DNA of 64,000 bases from Candidatus Vagococcus giribetii (GTDB lineage Bacteria; Bacillota; Bacilli; Lactobacillales; Vagococcaceae): contig NZ_JAFLVX010000014.1 of NCBI RefSeq assembly GCF_017316185.1, positions 36,047-100,046 of the forward strand. The letters run 5' to 3'. A program made the position numbers and the translations under genes. Position 1 is the stretch's first letter; the number at the start of each line of letters is the position of its first letter. This document shows positions 57,458 to 64,000 of this stretch, piece by piece. The notes under the pieces are model-generated. The model saw nothing but the letters and a program-made list of their open reading frames with translations. It did not search any database and was not told the DNA's origin.

Positions 57458-58401
57458 TGACAAAACAATTAAGAGAACGTGTAAAAGAAGACCAACCTCA
57501 GTTAGTCAGTCAATTTGAAAAAGTAATCCGTCATAACAAACTAACTCATGCCTATTTGATTGAAAATCAAGATGACTTAATTACGTATGAATTCTCCCTT
57601 TGGTTAGCAGAGTCGATTTTTTGCTTAACAAAAGAAGAAGGCTTACCTTGTGGAATATGTGTCAATTGTCGACGGATTGAAAGTGCAGATTTTCCTGATG
57701 TGAATGTCATTGAACCAGATGGACAAACGATAAAAGTTGATCAGGTAAGAGAAATTAAGCAGACCTTTATCCGAAGTGGTTTGGAATCAAGGAAAAAAGT
57801 CTTGATTATTCGTCAAGCTGAAAAAATGACAACAAGTGCTGCTAACAGTTTATTAAAATTTATTGAAGAGCCTGATGGTATGATGTATGTGTTCTTTTTA
57901 ACGACTAATCTCAATAAAATATTGCCAACCATCCAATCAAGATGCCAACAAGTCTATTTAAAACCTGTACCAAAAGAAGGAATTGAAAGAGCTTTAGAAT
58001 TAGAAACAGATTTTTCTAATAGTCAGATTAAAATCATTGCTGAATTGGCAGATTCTAAAGAAAAGGCAGTTGAATTATCAAGGGATGAGTGGTTTAATGG
58101 TTCTAAAGAAACCATAACAAAATGGTTTCACTATTTAACAAATCATAATGCATTGGGTTTTGTGTTTGTTCAACAATATTTAGTTAAAATAGCTAAAGAA
58201 AAAGAACAACAATTTTTAGTGTTAGATTTGCTTTTAGTGTTGTATCGCTTTCGTCTTAATGAAGAGATAGCATCACAGGGAATGAATCAAAAACAACTAA
58301 CAAAATCCATTGAACTAATTATTAACGCTAGACAGAAGATGGAAGCAAACGTGTCATTTCAAAATGTTTGCGAACAACTTGCTTGGCAGTTATTGCATTA
58401 A
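57457..58401 (+). CDS. holB: DNA polymerase III subunit delta'
   Basis: A 314-residue clamp-loader subunit. It resembles DnaX but lacks a standard Walker A. Zinc-binding Cys (CGICVNCRRI), IIRQAEKMTTSAANSLLKFIEEPD and the SRCQ motif are present. Works with HolA and DnaX to load the sliding clamp. Starts on the darA stop. Confidence 0.93.
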   Translation: MTKQLRERVKEDQPQLVSQFEKVIRHNKLTHAYLIENQDDLITYEFSLWLAESIFCLTKEEGLPCGICVNCRRIESADFPDVNVIEPDGQTIKVDQVREIKQTFIRSGLESRKKVLIIRQAEKMTTSAANSLLKFIEEPDGMMYVFFLTTNLNKILPTIQSRCQQVYLKPVPKEGIERALELETDFSNSQIKIIAELADSKEKAVELSRDEWFNGSKETITKWFHYLTNHNALGFVFVQQYLVKIAKEKEQQFLVLDLLLVLYRFRLNEEIASQGMNQKQLTKSIELIINARQKMEANVSFQNVCEQLAWQLLH

Positions 58402-58418
58402 TATAGGAGGGCAAAACG

Positions 58419-59249
58419 ATGGTAGAAGTAGTCGGTGTTCGCTTTAAGCCAGCTGGTAAAATATATTATTATACAAGCTCAAAAAATCATTTAGCATATA
58501 CATTTAATCAACAAGTATTAGTGGAATCTCAGAAAGCTAAAGAAATGGCTTTCGTTGCTGTCCTTCAAAAAGAGATGGCAAAAGAAGATTTACCAGAAGA
58601 TATGAAACCTATTCTTCAAGTTGCTACAGATAAGGATTTAAGAAAGTACGAACAAAATCAACGTGATGCCAGAAACGCCTATACAATTGCTAAGGAGAAA
58701 ATAAGTCAGCATAACCTTGAAATGAAACTTGTTGATGCTGAGTACACATTTGATCGTAGTAAAATTATTTTTAGTTTTACAGCAGATGGGCGCATTGATT
58801 TTAGAGAGCTCGTTAAAGACTTAGCTAGTATTTTCAAAACACGAATTGAGTTAAGACAAATTGGTGTTAGAGATGAAGCTAAACTCTTAGGCGGTATTGG
58901 TCCTTGTGGTAGACCTTTGTGTTGTAGCACTTTTTTAGGTGACTTTGCTGCCGTTTCAATCAAGATGGCAAAAGAGCAAGGATTATCACTGAACCCTACT
59001 AAAATTTCAGGTGTCTGTGGTCGCTTAATGTGTTGCTTAAATTATGAAAATGAAGAATATGAACGAATCAGAAAAACTATGCCAGATTTTGGTAAAACAG
59101 TACCAACACCTGATGGACCAGGTCGTGTTATTGGTATTAATGTGTTATCTGAAGTTGTAAAAATAAAACTACAAACTCGTGAAACCCCCGTTGAATACGA
59201 TTTAGACGAGTTATTAGAAGCAAAAGAGCTGACAAAAAAGGAAGATTAG
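58419..59249 (+). CDS. yaaT: YaaT (RicT), PSP1-domain protein
   Basis: A 276-residue protein with the Cys-rich signature RPLCCSTFLGDF and CGRLMCCLNYE of the PSP1/RicT family. In Bacillus subtilis YaaT (RicT) belongs to the Ric complex, which binds Fe-S clusters and aids RNase Y in mRNA processing. Sporulation names reflect its discovery; the organism here shows no sporulation genes. Place next to holB and yabA is conserved. Confidence 0.93.
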   Translation: MVEVVGVRFKPAGKIYYYTSSKNHLAYTFNQQVLVESQKAKEMAFVAVLQKEMAKEDLPEDMKPILQVATDKDLRKYEQNQRDARNAYTIAKEKISQHNLEMKLVDAEYTFDRSKIIFSFTADGRIDFRELVKDLASIFKTRIELRQIGVRDEAKLLGGIGPCGRPLCCSTFLGDFAAVSIKMAKEQGLSLNPTKISGVCGRLMCCLNYENEEYERIRKTMPDFGKTVPTPDGPGRVIGINVLSEVVKIKLQTRETPVEYDLDELLEAKELTKKED

Positions 59250-59250
59250 C

Positions 59251-59583
59251 ATGGAAAAAACCAATCTGTATGATGAATTAATCGATGTTGAAAAGAGTTT
59301 ACAAACCATGTTAACCCAAATTGGTGAAATGAAAGATGTGGTTGATAGTGTTCTAGAGAAGAATTTGAATTTAGAACTTGAAAATCAGCATTTGAGAGAT
59401 CGCTTAGAAAAATTAGAGCGAGAAGATTTACCAGAAGATAGTAAACAAGAATTATCTAAGTCCCGTTTGAATTTAGAAAAATTATACGAACAAGGATTTC
59501 ATGTGTGTAAAGACTTTTATGGTTCAAGAAGAGAGAACCATGAAGAATGTGTTTTTTGTTCTCACATGATTTACGGAAAATAA
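59251..59583 (+). CDS. yabA: YabA, replication initiation control protein
   Basis: A 110-residue protein: N-terminal leucine-rich helix (LYDELIDVEKSLQTMLTQIGEM) for tetramerisation, and a C-terminal zinc module (HVCKDFYGSRRENHEECVFC). YabA bridges DnaA and DnaN and restrains over-initiation. One base after yaaT; a strong terminator follows. Confidence 0.95.
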   Translation: MEKTNLYDELIDVEKSLQTMLTQIGEMKDVVDSVLEKNLNLELENQHLRDRLEKLEREDLPEDSKQELSKSRLNLEKLYEQGFHVCKDFYGSRRENHEECVFCSHMIYGK

Positions 59584-59618
59584 AAACTGGTTAGGCTTTT
59601 AGCTAACCAGTTTTTTTA
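59582..59618 (+). terminator. Terminator after yabA
   Basis: CTGGTTAG (59587-59594) / CTAACCAG (59603-59610) extended by A/T, with a seven-base T run. Confidence 0.9.
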
Positions 59619-59630
59619 AAGGAGAAAATG

Positions 59631-60497
59631 ATGAAACAGCAGAAAAGCTTTAAAGACATGGAGCAAGGAAAGCTTTATTTAGTCCCGACACCAATAGGGA
59701 ATCTTGAAGACATGACATTTCGTTCAGTGAAAATGTTAGACGAAGCAGACTTGATTGCCAGTGAAGATACAAGAAACACTCAAAAATTATTGAATCACTT
59801 TGACATTGCGACAAAACAGATTAGTTTGCATGAACATAACGTCAAAGAAAGAGTTCCAGAACTTATTGCTCTTTTAAAAGAAGGGAAAAAAATAGCTCAA
59901 GTGAGTGATGCTGGCATGCCTTCTATTAGTGATCCGGGACATGAACTTGTTTTACAAGCAATCGAAGAAGACATTGATGTTATCTCATTACCAGGAGCCT
60001 CAGCAGGAATCACAGCTTTAATAGCTTCAGGAGTATCACCTCAACCCTTTACCTTTTATGGTTTTTTACCTCGTAAAAGTAACGAACAAAAAAAAGCTTT
60101 GGAAGGGTTAAAAAACAATCATTCAACATTAATCTTCTATGAATCACCTCATAGAATTGTTAAAACACTGATTAATATGAAAGAAGTGTTTGGAGGAAAT
60201 CAAAAAGCGGTTCTTTGTCGTGAGTTGACAAAATTATTTGAAGAATACTCTCGTGGTACGATTGAAAGTTTAATCGAGGGATTAGAAGGAAAAACAATTA
60301 AAGGTGAATGTTGCCTTATTATTGAGGCGAGTGTTTCCGAACAACCAGATGATTCTGTATTGGGATTAACACTTGTTGAGCATGTGACTTATTTGATTGA
60401 AGAAATGGATTTTTCAAGTAAAGATGCCATAAAAGAAGTTGCAAAAATAAGAGGATTAAAAAAACAAGAGGTATACAAGGAATTTCACAGAGAATAA
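59631..60497 (+). CDS. rsmI: 16S rRNA (cytidine-1402-2'-O)-methyltransferase
   Basis: A 288-residue SAM-dependent methyltransferase of the RsmI (YraL) family, recognised by YLVPTPIGNLEDMTFRS, SEDTRNTQKLLNHF, SDAGMPSISDPG and LPGASAGITALIASG. It modifies the decoding centre with RsmH. Two ATGs (59628 and 59631) follow AAAGGAG; spacing favours 59631. Last gene of the conserved cluster. Confidence 0.95.
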   Translation: MKQQKSFKDMEQGKLYLVPTPIGNLEDMTFRSVKMLDEADLIASEDTRNTQKLLNHFDIATKQISLHEHNVKERVPELIALLKEGKKIAQVSDAGMPSISDPGHELVLQAIEEDIDVISLPGASAGITALIASGVSPQPFTFYGFLPRKSNEQKKALEGLKNNHSTLIFYESPHRIVKTLINMKEVFGGNQKAVLCRELTKLFEEYSRGTIESLIEGLEGKTIKGECCLIIEASVSEQPDDSVLGLTLVEHVTYLIEEMDFSSKDAIKEVAKIRGLKKQEVYKEFHRE

Positions 60498-60531
60498 AGA
60501 TGAATGTAAAAAGGCTTCAACTAAAAAAAAG

Positions 60532-60559
60532 TTGCATATTAACAAGGTTATGATATAAT
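60532..60559 (+). promoter_or_regulatory. Promoter of the DivIVA-like gene
   Basis: TTGCAT (60532-60537), 16-bp spacer, extended -10 TGATATAAT with TATAAT at 60554-60559. It leaves a leader of about 128 nt before the start. Confidence 0.75.
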
Positions 60560-60693
60560 TTTCTTGTATAAGTACTATTAGAATAGGGATATTTAGTTTG
60601 TTTTTTTGTAAAAGCTTCTGTTTTTTTATTCTAAAGAAGGCTTGAATGTTGCATGATGTATAATATAAGTTTTATTGTGAGGTGGGATTTCTA

Positions 60694-62244
60694 TTGTTTA
60701 ATAATTGGTTAAAGCGTCGAGATGGTGGCGAGAACGAGAATACGGAAGAAAAATTGTTACCAGATGAAGAGTTGAATTTATCTAGCCAAGCCTATGATGA
60801 TAATGAAGACGATTATTATTACTATTACTATTATGAATCTGATGGTGATAAAGGCCCAAGTATTCCTGATTTATCGACACAACAAAGTGACACAAAATCA
60901 GATTATTTTGATTCAAAAGATAACACGTATGTGAGTCCTTTTGAATCAACGGGTAAAGTAGCAGAGGAAGAAACAGCTGATTTTAATTATGAAAAAGACT
61001 ACGTTGAAGTTGCTGAAAAAGTGCAATCAAAGGATTCTGATGATAAGGCGTCTCTTGAAGCGGAGCTAGCTAATTTAAAAGCTGAGTTCAGTACCGTTTT
61101 ATTGGAGAACGAAGCATTGAAAGAGCAAACGAGTCGCTTGTCTTTTGTCGAAGAAGATAATGAAAAATTAGCTAAGCAAGTTGAAGAGTATGGCAATGTG
61201 TTAGAAGAGAACAACGACCTAAGAACACAATTATTAGAAATAGAAGCTAAATCTGAACTAAGCCATGAAGAAGCAGCACATCTAAAAGAATTAGATGAAC
61301 AACTATCAATTCTTAATGAAGAAAATGCGACTGAGAAAGCTAAAAATGAGCTGTTAGAACAACAAATTGCAGAACTAACAAGCCAACAAACAGATTTAGA
61401 AACAACTAAGACACAATTACAAGAAGAACTGGATAAATCACACAGTTTGATTGAAACACTTCAATCAGAAAATGCTGTTTTTGTTGCTAAAATTGATGAC
61501 ATGCAAGCTGCTTTGAAAGTATCTGATGAGTCTAAATCTGAAGAAAAACTAATGATTGAAGAAAACATCCGAATGATTAAAGAGCTTGAAGAAGAATTGA
61601 ATCAATCGAAACAATTAGAAACTGAATTAACAAAACGCTACGAAAACGAGATTGAAACTAATAAAACAATCATCATGAATAAAGAACAGGAGTTAACTGA
61701 AATGAACGAAAGAATTAGCCAAACGGAAGCACTAGAAAAAGAACTAGCTGAGTTAAGAGAAAATCAAAAAGCTATTTATGACTTACAACAAGAGTTATCA
61801 AATATGCGTCAACAACAAGTTGAGGTAACAACAAGCTTAACTGAATTAGCTTCTGAAAAAAGTAGAGCAACTCGCTTAGAAAAAGAAGTAGCAGAATTAA
61901 AAGGGAGCCAAACACCAGAAGTAAGTTCTTTACAAGCTGAATTAGCTCAAGTTAAAGAAGAATTACGTTTAGCTAATCTTAAAGCAGAACAAAATGGTTC
62001 AATGAATCAATCAGACATTGCTCACGTAATGTTAGAAGCACAAGCAAAAGCACGTCAAATTGTTGATGTAGCTAACTACGAAGCAAAACGCCGCGTAGCT
62101 GATTCTGAAATGGAATTAAGTGCAGTGAGCCAAGAAGCTAGAAACTACTATAGAAAATTAGAAAAAATTAAAGCAGAATCAGAAGTTGTTTTCTCAGAAT
62201 TGTTAAGAAAACTTGAATCAATTGGAGACATCGATAGACTATAA
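60694..62244 (+). CDS. Large coiled-coil protein with DivIVA-like C-terminus
   Basis: A 516-residue hydrophilic protein. Residues 1-100 are acidic and low-complexity, with a run of seven Tyr (41-47). Residues ~115-430 are nearly continuous coiled coil (heptads of Leu/Glu/Gln/Lys). Residues ~440-510 (HVMLEAQAKARQIVDVANYEAKRRV) resemble the C-terminal helix of DivIVA/GpsB-type proteins. No membrane helix or signal peptide. TTG 60694 is nine bases after GAGGTGG; GTG 60682 is within that site. Neighbour to a secreted glucosaminidase, so a role in cell shape or division is possible but is inference. I do not recognise a named family. Confidence 0.75.
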   Translation: MFNNWLKRRDGGENENTEEKLLPDEELNLSSQAYDDNEDDYYYYYYYESDGDKGPSIPDLSTQQSDTKSDYFDSKDNTYVSPFESTGKVAEEETADFNYEKDYVEVAEKVQSKDSDDKASLEAELANLKAEFSTVLLENEALKEQTSRLSFVEEDNEKLAKQVEEYGNVLEENNDLRTQLLEIEAKSELSHEEAAHLKELDEQLSILNEENATEKAKNELLEQQIAELTSQQTDLETTKTQLQEELDKSHSLIETLQSENAVFVAKIDDMQAALKVSDESKSEEKLMIEENIRMIKELEEELNQSKQLETELTKRYENEIETNKTIIMNKEQELTEMNERISQTEALEKELAELRENQKAIYDLQQELSNMRQQQVEVTTSLTELASEKSRATRLEKEVAELKGSQTPEVSSLQAELAQVKEELRLANLKAEQNGSMNQSDIAHVMLEAQAKARQIVDVANYEAKRRVADSEMELSAVSQEARNYYRKLEKIKAESEVVFSELLRKLESIGDIDRL

Positions 62245-62267
62245 TCTTTGAAAGAGAGGGAAACGTG

Positions 62268-63920
62268 ATGACAACAAATCATAAAAAGAACACACATCGT
62301 AAAATCGGGCTGTTTGTTGGTGTAACTACAACGGTATTTTCGATTTGTGCCCCAATCCTTCAAACTGTAGCTATTGCAGAAGAAGTTAATCACTCTTCAA
62401 CAACTAGAGTTCCTATGTTACCTGATGCGACTTCAGTCATTAACTATGACAGTGAGTTTTCAAGTAATTTAGACTCTTCAGCAACAGAAGAGACAAGTCA
62501 GAGTTCAACAGAAGTACCTGAAGAATCAACTTCATCAAGTAGTGAAGAGACTGTTCCAAGTAGTGATACTGGGAGCAGCTCTTCAAGTTCTTCTAATACG
62601 AGTCAATCGTCAAGTAGTTCGTCAACTAAACCATCGACATCAACTGGAAATAGCCAAGATATTTCTAGTAGTTCATCTAATCATAATGGACAAGGTAGCT
62701 CGTCTTCTATGAGTAGTTCAAAAGATGATACGAAGCCATCAAAGGATACAAACAGTGACTTGATTGGTAAGAATATTAAAAAGGATAATACACCGATTAA
62801 ATATTCAAGAAATCAATCAACAGCCGAATTCATTGAAGAAATTGGTGAAGATGCACGAGCAATTGGTCAAAAGAATGACTTATACGCATCAGTTATGATT
62901 GCCCAAGCTATTTTGGAAAGTGGTTCAGGTAACAGTGGTTTAGCGAAAGGCCCTAATTATAATTTATTTGGTATTAAAGGTTCCTATCAAGGAGAGTCTG
63001 TCCAGATGCCGACTCTAGAAGATAATGGCTCAGGTGGTATGTATACTATTTCAGCTAAGTTCAGAAAATACCCGAGTTATAAAGAGTCTTTAGAAGACTA
63101 TGCAACGTTAATGACAGGTGGAACTCAAGGTAGATCTACTTTTTATCAAGGCGCTTGGAAAAGTAATACAAATACCTACAAAGACGCGACTAAGTTTTTA
63201 ACAGGTCGATACGCAACAGATACAAGATACAATGAAAAATTAAATGGTCTGATTGAAACATATGATTTAACTCAATACGATCATAAAAAAGCCAATGAAC
63301 CTAAGATGAAAAAATCAAAGGAAACAGAAGCTTTTATCAATGATATTTCTAAAGATGTTCAAAGTGTCGCAAAAGAGAATGATTTATACGCATCTGTATT
63401 AATTGCAGAAGCTATTATTCAAAGTTCATCAGGGAACAACGTATTAGCAGACAATCATAATATCTTTTCAGTTGAAGGCAAGTACAAGGACAAGAGTGTT
63501 GAAGTTGATACGATTCGTCAAAATGAAAAAGGCCCAACACTAGAAAAAGTCGCTTATAAAGATTATCCTGATACTAAAACGGCAATTTCAGATTATCCAG
63601 ATGTCTTGAAAAAGGATAAATCTGTTTATGAAGAAATGACAATGAGCAAAAAGGATACTTATAAGAAAGTAACTGCTTATATGACAGCTCAAAAAAATCA
63701 AGATCGATCATATCATAAAAAGTTAAACGGGTTAATCGCAACTTATGATTTAACAAAATTTGATGAAACACCAAAGAAAGCTGAGCCTCAACATGAAAAA
63801 GAGGAAGCAAAGAAAAAAACTCAAAACCTTGATATCATTAACAAATTAGGGCAAACAATGACTGATAAGTTATATGAAGGTTTTGAAAAACCAATTAAAT
63901 ATCAAGTGACTAAAAAGTAA
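62268..63920 (+). CDS. Secreted GH73-type glucosaminidase with a second, degenerate domain
   Basis: A 550-residue exported protein. Signal peptide 1-38 (cleavage near IAEE), a Ser/Thr/Asn-rich low-complexity linker (about 60-165), then two GH73-like domains (about 183-338 and 351-497) and a Lys/Glu-rich tail. In domain 1, Glu217 in AILESGSG is the expected catalytic acid; in domain 2 the aligned position is Gln385 (AIIQSSSG). The first likely cleaves GlcNAc-MurNAc bonds; the second is probably a binding or structural copy. ATG 62268 follows AGAGAGGGA. Its stop lies in a terminator stem. No LysM or SH3 motif is seen. Confidence 0.9.
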   Translation: MTTNHKKNTHRKIGLFVGVTTTVFSICAPILQTVAIAEEVNHSSTTRVPMLPDATSVINYDSEFSSNLDSSATEETSQSSTEVPEESTSSSSEETVPSSDTGSSSSSSSNTSQSSSSSSTKPSTSTGNSQDISSSSSNHNGQGSSSSMSSSKDDTKPSKDTNSDLIGKNIKKDNTPIKYSRNQSTAEFIEEIGEDARAIGQKNDLYASVMIAQAILESGSGNSGLAKGPNYNLFGIKGSYQGESVQMPTLEDNGSGGMYTISAKFRKYPSYKESLEDYATLMTGGTQGRSTFYQGAWKSNTNTYKDATKFLTGRYATDTRYNEKLNGLIETYDLTQYDHKKANEPKMKKSKETEAFINDISKDVQSVAKENDLYASVLIAEAIIQSSSGNNVLADNHNIFSVEGKYKDKSVEVDTIRQNEKGPTLEKVAYKDYPDTKTAISDYPDVLKKDKSVYEEMTMSKKDTYKKVTAYMTAQKNQDRSYHKKLNGLIATYDLTKFDETPKKAEPQHEKEEAKKKTQNLDIINKLGQTMTDKLYEGFEKPIKYQVTKK

Positions 63921-63942
63921 AGAATGATTTCTTTACTTTTTT
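63913..63942 (+). terminator. Terminator after the glucosaminidase gene
   Basis: AAAAGTAAAGAA (63913-63924) / TTCTTTACTTTT (63929-63940), loop TGAT, T run; the stop codon lies in the 5' arm. Confidence 0.88.
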
Positions 63943-63956
63943 GTTTGGAACAAGAT

Positions 63957-63985
63957 TTGACATTTTTGAAGAAATGGCTTATAAC
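63957..63985 (+). promoter_or_regulatory. Promoter for a gene beyond the window
   Basis: Consensus TTGACA (63957-63962), 17-bp spacer, TATAAC (63980-63985). The gene it serves lies outside the window. Confidence 0.75.
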
Positions 63986-64000
63986 TAAAGAGCTTATATA

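Noticed and set aside
62400-62760. Ser/Thr codon repeats as a possible CRISPR or tandem-repeat array
   Set aside because: The repetition is at the level of Ser codons in a linker of the glucosaminidase, with no constant repeat unit or spacers.

Overview
This 64-kb window reads as a chromosomal core region of a low-GC Gram-positive bacterium of the Lactobacillales, most likely Enterococcaceae (Enterococcus or Vagococcus type). The evidence is AT-rich DNA, strong AGGAGG ribosome-binding sites, TTG/GTG starts, an F-ATPase operon in the order a-c-b-delta-alpha-gamma-beta-epsilon, a liaXYZ envelope-stress operon as in enterococci, HprK, ComFA/ComFC and the dnaX-recR-tmk-holB-yaaT-yabA-rsmI cluster. 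I could not run a search, so the genus is inference. I see no insertion sequence, prophage, CRISPR array, rRNA gene or origin.

Layout. 1-5.3 kb: a TcdC-like membrane protein, a small tautomerase, then secG, an esterase, rnr and smpB (export and RNA quality control). 5.4-12.1 kb: the F1Fo ATP synthase operon with its own promoter and a strong terminator. 12.1-14.3 kb: a DUF1146 protein, murA, an EpuA-type peptide and yidD. 14.3-19.7 kb: a branched-chain amino acid ABC transporter (livJHMGF) and a CBS-ACT regulator. 19.7-22.3 kb: an XRE regulator with a LiaX-like protein, a DUF2969 protein, tRNA-Tyr, tRNA-Gln and a 55-residue orphan. 22.3-28.2 kb: a TetR regulator divergent from a 1416-residue acyl-CoA dehydratase activase-like protein, then a GntR regulator. 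28.2-32.6 kb: YigZ, a lipoprotein, a lipase and comFA-comFC. 32.6-38.8 kb: hpf, secA, prfB (with its programmed frameshift) and ftsEX. 38.9-44.9 kb: an orphan membrane protein, an unexplained structured noncoding stretch, and pstSCAB-B-phoU. 44.9-48.8 kb: a secreted coiled-coil M23 peptidoglycan hydrolase and liaXYZ. 48.8-53.6 kb: hprK, lgt, gpsA, a nucleoid-associated protein and a convergent hydrolase. 53.7-60.5 kb: the dnaX replication and repair cluster. 60.6-64 kb: a coiled-coil DivIVA-like protein and a secreted two-domain glucosaminidase.

How the parts fit. Much of the window concerns the cell envelope: wall synthesis (murA), lipoprotein maturation (lgt), export (secA, secG, yidD), division-linked hydrolysis (ftsEX with a probable EnvC/PcsB-like partner), antimicrobial-peptide stress (liaXYZ and a second LiaX-like gene) and a glucosaminidase. 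The genes themselves are mostly familiar. The less explained signals are the paired-repeat noncoding element upstream of pstS, the 516-residue coiled-coil protein with a seven-tyrosine run, the glucosaminidase whose second domain has lost its catalytic Glu, the XRE/LiaX-like pair, and the palindrome-rich TetR/activase intergenic region. Promoter, operator and terminator calls are by eye.
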